The notes beneath the pieces are model-generated. The model was not told the origin of the DNA. It did no database searches and saw nothing but the letters and a program-made list of their open reading frames with translations. Position numbers and translations under genes: made by a program. 5,766 bases of DNA from Anaerolineae bacterium (GTDB lineage: Bacteria; Chloroflexota; Anaerolineae; Anaerolineales; Villigracilaceae), in the NCBI GenBank assembly GCA_003141915.1, contig PLNY01000166.1, positions 7,551 to 13,316 of the forward strand. Reading direction: 5' to 3'. Shown piece by piece: positions 1 through 5,481 of this stretch (positions within the stretch are counted from its first letter, which is position 1; each line of letters starts with the position of its first letter).

Positions 1-914
1 TCGGACATCATACTCTTGAGAGCCGTCTCTACGGTCTGACCAAGCGGCGTGAGCGGGGCGTTGGTGCAATCTGTCGCACCGCCACAAGAAAGTCCAATAC
101 CCACTGGCGCCAGCCCGACAACCTGACCTACCAACTGGAATTGATCCGGGTGCTCTACCACGTAATAAGCGGTCACGGGTGAATCGGCAAAATATACAGC
201 TACTTTGCCTGATTGCAACTGCTGCAAAGCATCGGAGTCTTTCTGAGCAATGACCACATTCACGGGCGGCTTGCCAGCCTTGGCACAGTCCTGTGTCACT
301 CCGCCGGATGTTTTATAGTCCCCGGTCCCTTGCAGGTAATCAACTTCTGTCGTGCCGCTTTCTGCCGCGGCACTCTTCCCGCACAAATCCGTCAATGAAT
401 TGATATTCTGAGGATTGCCTTTGGCGGCCAGCATGGACTGCCCAGCCTGGAAGTATTTAATGAAACTGATCTGCTTGTTCCGATCGGCGGTAATGTTCAT
501 ATCTGAAATAATCAAGTCGCACTTCGGACTCTGGAGCGCTTCAATAATCGTGTCGAACACGGTGTTGACCCATTGTGCTTGAAGCCCCATGCGAGCCGCG
601 ATCTCATTGCCGATTTCCACATCTGACCCCTCTGGATTTCCATTATCATCGTAGAATTCCATTGGCGGATAAGGGAAGTCACTGCAGATTTCAAGCTTGC
701 CCTTTTGCACCAAAGTTGAAGGGTCAACGGTCGCCACCGGCGTCGGAGCCACAGTTGGCGGCACGGAAGTTGGCGTAGCGGCTGGTGCTTGAGTAACCAC
801 CACGGTCACTACTTGGGGTGCCGCTGGTGCAGCCGGCGTGGCTTGTGATCCACATGCAGTCAATACGAGACTGAGAAGAACCACTGAACTTAATAGAACA
901 AAAACTTTTTTCAT
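1..914 (-). CDS. ABC transporter substrate-binding lipoprotein, family 3 (polar amino acid type), 3' end cut by the window edge
   Basis: This is the extracytoplasmic binding lipoprotein of an ABC importer, most likely for a polar amino acid or similar small solute; the ligand cannot be read from the sequence. It opens with a lysine-containing n-region, a hydrophobic stretch (residues 4-19) and a lipobox LTAC whose Cys21 would be lipidated. A Pro/Thr/Ala/Val-rich linker follows (about 22-66). The SBP_bac_3 domain starts near residue 68, with YPPMEF at 82-87, Asp98 in a GSDVEIG context and ITADR at 141-145, all typical of the family. Cys178 and Cys210 lie in a DLCGK...DCAKAGK context and may form a disulfide. 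Only 304 codons are visible and no stop is reached, so the C-terminus is missing. The ATG at 912-914 has AAAGGAG at 923-929, 8 bases upstream. No permease or ATPase gene is in the window. The family call is firm; the substrate is unknown. Confidence 0.9.
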   Translation of the reverse strand, partial: MKKVFVLLSSVVLLSLVLTACGSQATPAAPAAPQVVTVVVTQAPAATPTSVPPTVAPTPVATVDPSTLVQKGKLEICSDFPYPPMEFYDDNGNPEGSDVEIGNEIAARMGLQAQWVNTVFDTIIEALQSPKCDLIISDMNITADRNKQISFIKYFQAGQSMLAAKGNPQNINSLTDLCGKSAAAESGTTEVDYLQGTGDYKTSGGVTQDCAKAGKPPVNVVIAQKDSDALQQLQSGKVAVYFADSPVTAYYVVEHPDQFQLVGQVVGLAPVGIGLSCGGATDCTNAPLTPLGQTVETALKSMMS

Positions 915-922
915 CTTTCTCG

Positions 923-929
923 CTCCTTT
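923..929 (-). promoter_or_regulatory. ribosome binding site of the lipoprotein gene
   Basis: AAAGGAG on the minus strand lies 8 bases before the ATG at 914. It fixes that ATG as the start, and the start coincides with the beginning of a good lipoprotein signal peptide. Confidence 0.8.
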
Positions 930-1070
930 ATGAATATTATTTCTCCAATTAATTCGGCAATAGTTGCTTATTAAGCTCATAAGGATAGACTAGTTTTGCG
1001 GAATGTGCAAGAGTTTGGTAGATTAAAATTTTTGCGAGGCTTTACCGTGAACCAGGGCAGGAAAGGGAAT

Positions 1071-1079
1071 TGGTAAAAT
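1071..1079 (+). promoter_or_regulatory. extended -10 promoter box upstream of the SCP2/AOR remnant
   Basis: TGGTAAAAT matches the extended -10 form TGnTANAAT. No good -35 is visible 16-18 bases upstream, which is common for extended -10 promoters. It lies 27 bases before the ATG at 1107, giving a short leader that contains the AAAGGAG ribosome binding site at 1094-1100. The assignment is by pattern only. Confidence 0.4.
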
Positions 1080-1093
1080 ATGATCTGATTTAC

Positions 1094-1100
1094 AAAGGAG
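1094..1100 (+). promoter_or_regulatory. ribosome binding site of the SCP2-like remnant
   Basis: AAAGGAG lies 6 bases before the ATG at 1107. This near-ideal site supports 1107 as the original start of the SCP2-like gene whose 5' end survives here, although the downstream reading frame is broken. Confidence 0.7.
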
Positions 1101-1106
1101 CATTCC

Positions 1107-1178
1107 ATGGCCGCTGTATTTCCATCCGCTCAATGGTTGAAGCTTTTGGAAGATAAACTCAACAACGATGTGCATTAT
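1107..1178 (+). pseudogene. 5' remnant of an SCP2-type sterol-carrier domain gene (about 24 codons)
   Basis: The first 24 codons after a good ribosome binding site read MAAVFPSAQW and then LKLLEDKLNNDVHY. This resembles the start of stand-alone bacterial SCP2-domain proteins (pattern 'FPS..W...L...LN....Y'), small lipid-carrier-like proteins of roughly 100-130 residues. After about Tyr24 the resemblance stops and the same frame continues as an aldehyde ferredoxin oxidoreductase fragment, so the rest of the SCP2 domain is gone. The junction is placed at about 1178 by eye and could be off by some codons. With so few residues the SCP2 assignment is tentative. The alternative is that these codons are a diverged or random N-terminus that supplied a start to the AOR fragment. 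Confidence 0.45.
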
Positions 1179-1657
1179 CCATGCTTGATGAAAGAGCTTG
1201 ATCCGTTTTCGCCGGAAGCGCCATTATTGTTTTTGAATGGCCCATTGACAGGAACATCCGGCCCGACCGTTGGCCGCTTTGTGGTGTGCGGCAAAAGTCG
1301 GGCAACCGGCTTATGGGCTGAATCCAATTGCGGAGGTTTCTGAGGGCCGGAACTTCGCTTCGCCGGTTACGATGGTTTGTGGTTAACGGGAAAAGCCGGG
1401 GAGCCAATCTATCTTTGGATCGAAGATGGCCGCCTCAAGGTCCGAAACGCGGCGCATTTGTGGGGCAAGGATACGTACGAGACGCAGGAATCCACGTTGC
1501 GTGTGTGGGTCCCGCCGCCGAAAATAGAATCCTGTTTGCGGGAATCTATTGCGATCACGGTCGTACCGCCGCGCGTACCGGACTCGGCGCGGCGATGGCA
1601 TCGAAGAATCTAAAAGCGATTGCAGTTCTTGGAAATGCAAAAGCGCCGCAAAAAGGG
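1179..1657 (+). pseudogene. aldehyde:ferredoxin oxidoreductase (AOR) N-terminal domain fragment, broken by a stop and a frameshift
   Basis: AOR-family enzymes are tungsten-bispyranopterin proteins that oxidise aldehydes to acids with ferredoxin. The fragment matches part of their N-terminal pterin-binding domain: DPFSPEAPLLF, NGPLTGTSGPTVGRFVVC and ESNCGGF are read from 1200 to 1340, then a TGA at 1341-1343. The same frame continues as GPELRFAGYDG, GEPIYLWIEDGRLKV and HLWGKDTYETQES to about 1490. Homology then moves to another frame as HVACVGPAAEN, DHGRTAARTGLG and SKNLKAIAV, ending near 1650. AOR proteins are about 600 residues long. Here roughly the first 60 residues and everything after about residue 200, including the iron-sulfur cysteines and the substrate domain, are absent. 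The fragment is therefore non-functional. The frame shared with the SCP2-like start suggests a deletion or insertion fused the two. I am confident of the AOR identity and the decay, less so of the exact boundaries. Confidence 0.85.
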
Positions 1658-1665
1658 CATGGCTT

Positions 1666-1674
1666 TGTTATAAT
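1666..1674 (+). promoter_or_regulatory. extended -10 promoter of glnS
   Basis: TGTTATAAT is a perfect extended -10 element (TGn plus the consensus TATAAT) 31 bases before the glnS ATG, implying a leader of about 25 bases. The -35 position (about 1646-1651, CCGCAA) is poor, as is usual when a TGn is present. It lies just beyond the end of the AOR homology. Confidence 0.6.
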
Positions 1675-1694
1675 CGACAACATAAAATAAAACT

Positions 1695-1699
1695 AAAGG
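1695..1699 (+). promoter_or_regulatory. ribosome binding site of glnS
   Basis: AAAGG lies 6 bases before the ATG at 1706. It is a modest but correctly spaced site that supports this start, which also matches the usual N-terminal length of GlnRS. Confidence 0.6.
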
Positions 1700-1705
1700 C
1701 ATTCT

Positions 1706-3376
1706 ATGAGTCCAGAAGAATCGAAAACCATTGATTTCATCCGCGAAGCCGTCGCCGAAGATTTACGCACAGGCCGCTTCAGCTATGTCCGCACGCGCCT
1801 GCCGCCCGAGCCGAACGGTTATTTACATATCGGTCACGTTAAAGCATTTATGATTGATTATCTCATCGCCAAGGAAAACAACGGCGAGTTGATTTTGCGT
1901 TTCGATGACACAAACCCAACCAAAGAAGAGACCGAGTTCGTGGACGCGATCCAAGATGACGCGCGCTGGCTAGGCATCCAATGGGTTAAGGTTACCTATG
2001 CATCGGATTATTTTGGTTTGCTCTATGATTGGGCTGTCCAACTCGTCAAAAAGGGACTGGCGTATGTGGATGATCAAAGCCCGGAGGAAGTCAGCGCGAA
2101 TCGCGGTACATTGACCGAACCTGGCAAAGAGTCGCCGTATCGAAATCGAAGCGTGGAAGAAAATCTCGATTTACTCGAACGCATGAAGAACGGCGAATTC
2201 CCTGATGGCTCACGCGTGTTGCGGGCCAAGATTGATATGGCGCATCCCAACATCAATATGCGCGACCCGGTGATGTATCGCATCATTCACGAGCCGCCGC
2301 ATCATCGCACTGGCTCGAAGTGGAAAATCTACCCAATGTACGATTGGGCGCACGGACAGAATGATTCTATGGAAGGCATCACGCATTCGTTGTGTTCGCT
2401 TGAATACGAAAACCATCGTCCGCTTTACGAATGGTTCCCCGAACAACTCGGCGTATGGAAGCCGCGTCAGATCGAGTTTGCGCGTCTCAACATGACCTAC
2501 ACCGTGATGAGCAAACGCAAACTTCGACGACTCGTCGAGGAAAAAGTTGTGAATGGTTGGGATGATCCACGCATGCCAACGCTGCGCGCCATGCGTCGGC
2601 GCGGTTACACGCCCGAAGCCGTTCTCGATTTTATTCGGCGCGTCGGCGTTGCCAAGAATTACAGCATCAGCGATGTGTCGCTGCTTGAAGCCTGTGTCCG
2701 CGATGACCTTAACAAACGCGCGCTTCGAAGAATGGCTGTGCTTCGTCCGCTCAAAGTTGTCATTGATAATTATCCTGATAATCAAACCGAAGAGATGGAC
2801 GCGGTCAATAATCCCGAAGACCCGAGCGCAGGCACGCGCAAAATTCAATTTTCAAAAATCGTTTACATCGAGCAGGATGATTTTCGCGAAACGCCGCCGC
2901 CGAAATATTATCGTCTCTTCCCCGGCAACGAAGTCCGACTGCGCTATGCGTATCTCGTCAAATGCACACACGTTGTGAAAAACGATAAAGGCGAAGTGGT
3001 TGAAGTTCATTGCACGTATGATCCCGCTACGCGCGGCGGCGACGCGCCCGATGGACGCAAAGTGAAGTCAACCATTCATTGGGTCTCTGCCACACACGCC
3101 AAGCCCATCGAAGTGCGGATGTATGATCGTTTATTTACAAAAGAAAACCCCGAAGAAGGCGAAAACGATTTCATCGAGTGTTTGAATCCGAAATCTTTGG
3201 AAGTTCTCACGGGATGCGCGGAATCGATTCTTTCCGCGGCGAAAGCGGGCGACCGTTTCCAATTCGAACGCCAGGGTTATTTTTGCGCTGACCCCGACTC
3301 GGCCCCGGATAAACCTGTTTTCAACTTGACTGTTTCGCTGAAAGATGCTTGGGCAAAGATAGAAAAGAAAAGATAA
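1706..3376 (+). CDS. glnS: glutaminyl-tRNA synthetase (GlnRS)
   Basis: This cytoplasmic class I synthetase charges tRNA-Gln with glutamine using ATP (EC 6.1.1.18). At 556 residues it is close to the roughly 550 of the E. coli enzyme and looks complete. The Rossmann catalytic domain has a perfect HIGH signature at residues 41-44 in a PPEPNGYLHIGH context, followed by LRFDDTNP at 64-71. The KMSKS-type loop is VMSKRK (267-272). The GlnRS-specific stretch GWDDPRMPTLRAMRRRGYTP at 284-303 separates it from GluRS. The C-terminal two-barrel anticodon-binding domain follows, with LFPGNEVRLRYAYLVKC in its first part. No extra YqeY-like or N-terminal domain is present. Arginine codons are mostly CGN. 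It has its own extended -10 promoter and is convergent with gltX across a 138-base repeat-filled gap. Bacterial GlnRS is known to have a patchy distribution and is thought to have spread by gene transfer. Confidence 0.98.
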   Translation: MSPEESKTIDFIREAVAEDLRTGRFSYVRTRLPPEPNGYLHIGHVKAFMIDYLIAKENNGELILRFDDTNPTKEETEFVDAIQDDARWLGIQWVKVTYASDYFGLLYDWAVQLVKKGLAYVDDQSPEEVSANRGTLTEPGKESPYRNRSVEENLDLLERMKNGEFPDGSRVLRAKIDMAHPNINMRDPVMYRIIHEPPHHRTGSKWKIYPMYDWAHGQNDSMEGITHSLCSLEYENHRPLYEWFPEQLGVWKPRQIEFARLNMTYTVMSKRKLRRLVEEKVVNGWDDPRMPTLRAMRRRGYTPEAVLDFIRRVGVAKNYSISDVSLLEACVRDDLNKRALRRMAVLRPLKVVIDNYPDNQTEEMDAVNNPEDPSAGTRKIQFSKIVYIEQDDFRETPPPKYYRLFPGNEVRLRYAYLVKCTHVVKNDKGEVVEVHCTYDPATRGGDAPDGRKVKSTIHWVSATHAKPIEVRMYDRLFTKENPEEGENDFIECLNPKSLEVLTGCAESILSAAKAGDRFQFERQGYFCADPDSAPDKPVFNLTVSLKDAWAKIEKKR

Positions 3377-3382
3377 TCAACA

Positions 3383-3502
3383 TGTCATTGCGAGCGAAGG
3401 TCGAGTAGTGCTGAGCTTGTCGAAGCACATATCGAGACCGAGCGTGGCAATCTCAGATAATAGGAGATTGCTTCGTCGGGCTATGCCCTCCTCGCAACGA
3501 CA
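3383..3502. repeat. imperfect palindromic intergenic repeat between the convergent glnS and gltX
   Basis: The element is bounded by TGTCATTGCGAG (3383-3394) and CTCGCAACGACA (3491-3502), which are reverse complements in 11 of 12 positions. Inside are a perfect 8-base inverted pair, GCAATCTC at 3447-3454 and GAGATTGC at 3464-3471 (9-base loop), and a small GGGC/GCCC hairpin at 3478-3488. From memory, this arrangement resembles a dispersed 'GTCATTGCGAG...GCAATCTC...GAGATTGCTTCG...CTCGCAATGACA' type of repeat found in many copies in several bacterial phyla. It starts 6 bases after the glnS stop and ends 12 bases before the gltX stop. Its RNA would fold on either strand, so it may help end transcription from both sides, but there is no T-run for a classical terminator. 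Confidence 0.75.
3397..3438. repeat. probable second small repeat nested inside the palindromic repeat
   Basis: This 42-base segment interrupts the left arm of the larger repeat and is flanked by CGAGCG on both sides (3391-3396 and 3439-3444). Removing the segment plus one copy of CGAGCG joins TGTCATTG-CGAGCG to TGGCAATCTC, which restores the arm expected for the larger repeat. The segment contains GTGCT...AGCAC (3408-3412 and 3424-3428) around CTGAGCTTGTCGAAG, whose reverse complement CTTCGACAAGCTCAG I recognise as a common intergenic repeat core. The nesting is inferred from this pattern. A chance flanking repeat is possible because the larger element is itself rich in CGA and GCG. Confidence 0.5.
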
Positions 3503-3514
3503 TATAAATGTTTA

Positions 3515-5002
3515 CTACATCTTCTCCAAAATCTCAATCGCTTTCTTCAACCGTTGCAAAGATTTTTCTTTCCCGATAATCGCAATGCTCACAAATAGCG
3601 GCGGGCTGACTTTTTGTCCAGTAATAGCAACGCGCAAAATACCAAACACTTGATTGGCGCTTAACCCTGATTGCTCCACATAAGCGCGCATCGGCGGCTC
3701 GGTAGTTTGATGATTCAAATCGGGCAAAGCAGAAAGAATCTCATATGCTTTGCGAGCGATTGCCGCAGATTGTTTTGCGTCCAATCCTTTGGCGATCAAT
3801 TCATCTGGTATTGGCTCAACAACATCTTGGAAAAAGAATCCGGCAAACGCGATGCAATCATCCAGCGTAACAAGCCGTTCGCGGATTAGCGGAGAAATCT
3901 TCAAGAGCAAATCGTCGTTGACGGAAAATCCTGCTTTGATGAAGAAAGGCTTGACACGCGCAGTCAGATCCGCATCCGATAAGAGACGGATGTGAGTCCC
4001 GTTAAAGTGATCCAGCTTGGTAAAGTTGATCGCCGCCGGTGATGGAGTCAAACTGTCAATGCTGAAGCGCTCGACCATCTCATCGAGAGACATCACATCA
4101 TCTTCCGGCACGCCCCAGCCCATCAACGCCATCCAGTTCAGCACGCCTTCAGGGATAAAGCCCAGCTCTTCCATATCCTTAATAAACACCGAATAACCAT
4201 CTTTCATGGCGTGTTCAGCGTCGCGCTTGCTAAGCTTGCCTTTGCCGCTCGGTTTGAGAAAGACGGAAAGATGAATCCAAACCGGTTCGTCCCATCCGAA
4301 GGCACGCACTACATTTACGTGAAGCGGAAACGTGCTCAGCCATTCAGCGCCGCGCAACACATGCGTGACCTGCATTAAATGATCATCCACCATCGCGGCA
4401 AGGTGGTACGTGGGCAAGCCGTCCGTTTTGATAATCACATAATCGTCAATATTCTTATTCTCGATGGAAATATCGCCGCGCAGATGATCGTGCGCAATCG
4501 TTACGCCTTCCTTCGGAGTCTTAAAGCGAATCACATGAGGCTCGCCATTTGCAACACGCCGCGCCGCTTCATCGGGGTTGAGCCTGCGGCAAGTGCCGTC
4601 ATAATGAAAAGACTCTTTGCGTGCCTGTTGTTCTTTGCGCATCTTGTCCAATCGCTCGGGCGTGCAGAAGCACGGATAAGCATGGCCTTTATTGATCAAG
4701 ATGTTTGCATGCTGCTGATAAATCTCGCGCCGCTCGGTTTGGCGATACGGTCCAAAAGCGCCGCCCACATCCGGACCTTCATCATAATCAAGACCGAGCC
4801 AGCGCAAGCCATCCATGATTTCCTGCTCCGCGCCGGGGACAGTTCGTTTAAGATCTGTATCTTCCACGCGCAAAATGAATTTCCCGCCGGTTTTTTTAGC
4901 GAGCAAATAATCATACAACGCGGTGCGCGCTGTGCCGAGATGCATATGACCTGTCGGCGATGGAGCGACGCGCACGCGTGCGGGCTTGGTGTAATCTGTC
5001 AT
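3515..5002 (-). CDS. gltX: glutamyl-tRNA synthetase (GluRS)
   Basis: This cytoplasmic class I synthetase charges tRNA-Glu with glutamate using ATP (EC 6.1.1.17); Glu-tRNA also feeds tetrapyrrole synthesis in many bacteria. The protein has 495 residues from the ATG at 5002, normal for a bacterial GluRS. The HIGH-type motif is HLGT (residues 21-24) within APSPTGHMHLGTART, followed by LRVEDTD (44-50). The KMSKS loop is KLSKR (256-260), and the helical anticodon-binding domain follows. In the insert that holds zinc in E. coli, Cys111, Cys113 and Cys138 keep the C-x-C-x24-C spacing, but the fourth ligand position is Arg140, so zinc binding is doubtful. The ATG at 5002 is preferred over the TTG at 5005 because AAAGG at 5010-5014 is then 7 bases away instead of 4. 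It lies 21 bases downstream of the PNPOx-like gene in the same orientation and could share its transcript. With glnS present, a discriminating GluRS is expected, but this was not tested. Confidence 0.98.
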   Translation of the reverse strand: MTDYTKPARVRVAPSPTGHMHLGTARTALYDYLLAKKTGGKFILRVEDTDLKRTVPGAEQEIMDGLRWLGLDYDEGPDVGGAFGPYRQTERREIYQQHANILINKGHAYPCFCTPERLDKMRKEQQARKESFHYDGTCRRLNPDEAARRVANGEPHVIRFKTPKEGVTIAHDHLRGDISIENKNIDDYVIIKTDGLPTYHLAAMVDDHLMQVTHVLRGAEWLSTFPLHVNVVRAFGWDEPVWIHLSVFLKPSGKGKLSKRDAEHAMKDGYSVFIKDMEELGFIPEGVLNWMALMGWGVPEDDVMSLDEMVERFSIDSLTPSPAAINFTKLDHFNGTHIRLLSDADLTARVKPFFIKAGFSVNDDLLLKISPLIRERLVTLDDCIAFAGFFFQDVVEPIPDELIAKGLDAKQSAAIARKAYEILSALPDLNHQTTEPPMRAYVEQSGLSANQVFGILRVAITGQKVSPPLFVSIAIIGKEKSLQRLKKAIEILEKM

Positions 5003-5009
5003 CAACGGA

Positions 5010-5014
5010 CCTTT
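5010..5014 (-). promoter_or_regulatory. ribosome binding site of gltX
   Basis: AAAGG on the minus strand, within GGAAAGG, lies 7 bases before the ATG at 5002 and only 4 before the in-frame TTG at 5005. It therefore decides in favour of the ATG. Confidence 0.6.
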
Positions 5015-5023
5015 CCAGATGAT

Positions 5024-5443
5024 TTATTCGATTTCGAAATTTTCAGACTTGAAGTGACTGTAGTATCTGCCGCACTGCGCCGTGAATTTAAGCACACAGT
5101 AATCTGGGTCAGCCATGCCCTTTGCATAATATATTTCATCTCCGCTCCGCCACATCGATCTTTTTGTTTTTTTATCACGCAATACCAACATTGTTCCTTT
5201 AAGCATAACTCCCCTATAAAATCTCTTGTCAAAGAAATACACACACGCTTTTGGATTATCCATATATTGTTTCACTCTCATGGAAGATGTGTTGGTTGTA
5301 AAGTATAGATGCTTTATCCCTTTCCTGAGTCTCGGGGGAAGCATTGCCTTAGTATTAGGAAAACCGGTCTCGTCAATGGAACTTATTATGGAAACGGCCG
5401 TTTTGTCAATCATATTGCCAATGGTCCGCACAGCGTCTTTCAT
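5024..5443 (-). CDS. pyridoxamine 5'-phosphate oxidase-like (FMN-binding split barrel) family protein
   Basis: This is a small cytoplasmic protein of 139 residues, the usual size for single-domain PNPOx-like proteins. Such proteins bind FMN or a related flavin, and their substrates are mostly unknown. Family features are the N-terminal helix with IDKTAVSIISSIDETGFPNT (12-31), the strand LYFTTNTSSMRVKQYMDNP (46-64) corresponding to the flavin-phosphate region, the YRGVMLKGTMLV strand (76-87), and a C-terminal DPDYCVLKFTAQCGRYYS (112-129). It is not expected to be the true pdxH enzyme of vitamin B6 synthesis, which is longer. The ATG at 5443 has GGAG at 5452-5455, 8 bases away; an upstream GTG at 5473 has no such support. 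It sits 38 bases after the ftsW/rodA-like stop and 21 bases before gltX. It looks foreign: hand-counted GC over 5041-5400 is about 41%, against about 53% in sampled gltX lines, and 7 of its 10 arginine codons are AGA or AGG. Confidence 0.85.
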   Translation of the reverse strand: MKDAVRTIGNMIDKTAVSIISSIDETGFPNTKAMLPPRLRKGIKHLYFTTNTSSMRVKQYMDNPKACVYFFDKRFYRGVMLKGTMLVLRDKKTKRSMWRSGDEIYYAKGMADPDYCVLKFTAQCGRYYSHFKSENFEIE

Positions 5444-5451
5444 TTGGTTTT

Positions 5452-5458
5452 CTCCTCT
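5452..5458 (-). promoter_or_regulatory. ribosome binding site of the PNPOx-like gene
   Basis: AAGAGGAG on the minus strand, with its GGAG at 5452-5455, lies 8 bases before the ATG at 5443. It favours that ATG over the GTG ten codons upstream, which would place this site inside the coding region. Confidence 0.7.
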
Positions 5459-5481
5459 TATTTTTTCACCCACACATCAAA

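Larger units (their letters stand above)
915..1106. other. divergent intergenic region between the lipoprotein gene and the SCP2/AOR remnant
   Basis: This 192-base AT-rich stretch separates two divergently oriented units. It should hold the promoter of the minus-strand lipoprotein gene, but no convincing -35/-10 pair is visible for it. The best attempt (TTGCCG at 955-960 and TAATAT at 934-939, minus strand) has a 15-base spacer, which is short. The plus-strand side has a clear ribosome binding site and a promoter-like box, listed separately. I see no coding sequence, tRNA or strong hairpin in it. Confidence 0.6.

Noticed and set aside
934..960. Minus-strand promoter TTGCCG / TAATAT for the lipoprotein gene
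   Set aside because: The 15-base spacer and weak -10 match are what an AT-rich stretch gives by chance; not firm enough to list as a feature.
1341..1343. TGA recoding (selenocysteine or Trp) that would keep the AOR reading frame open
   Set aside because: A second lesion (frameshift and deletion near 1490) and the loss of both ends of the protein show decay. The other genes in the window use TGG for Trp normally, and I see no SECIS-like hairpin just after the TGA.
2210..2848. Minus-strand open frame of 212 codons
   Set aside because: It is antisense to the catalytic and anticodon-binding regions of glnS and has no recognisable protein features; it is a shadow of a conserved gene.
3464..3502. 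Intrinsic terminator between glnS and gltX
   Set aside because: Hairpins are present, but no run of T follows on either strand, so a classical rho-independent terminator is not supported.
3408..3653. Plus-strand open frame of 81 codons across the intergenic repeat and the 3' end of gltX
   Set aside because: It begins inside the repeat and runs antisense into gltX. Its first residues (MLSLSKH) are the translation of the repeat core, a common false prediction.
5003..5005. TTG as the start codon of gltX
   Set aside because: The ATG is the very next codon and has better spacing to AAAGG (7 bases against 4), so the TTG is less likely; the difference is one residue.
4379..5308. Long plus-strand open frame of 309 codons
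   Set aside because: It lies antisense to gltX and the PNPOx-like gene, has no family resemblance and no supporting ribosome binding site, while the minus strand encodes clear conserved proteins over the same span.
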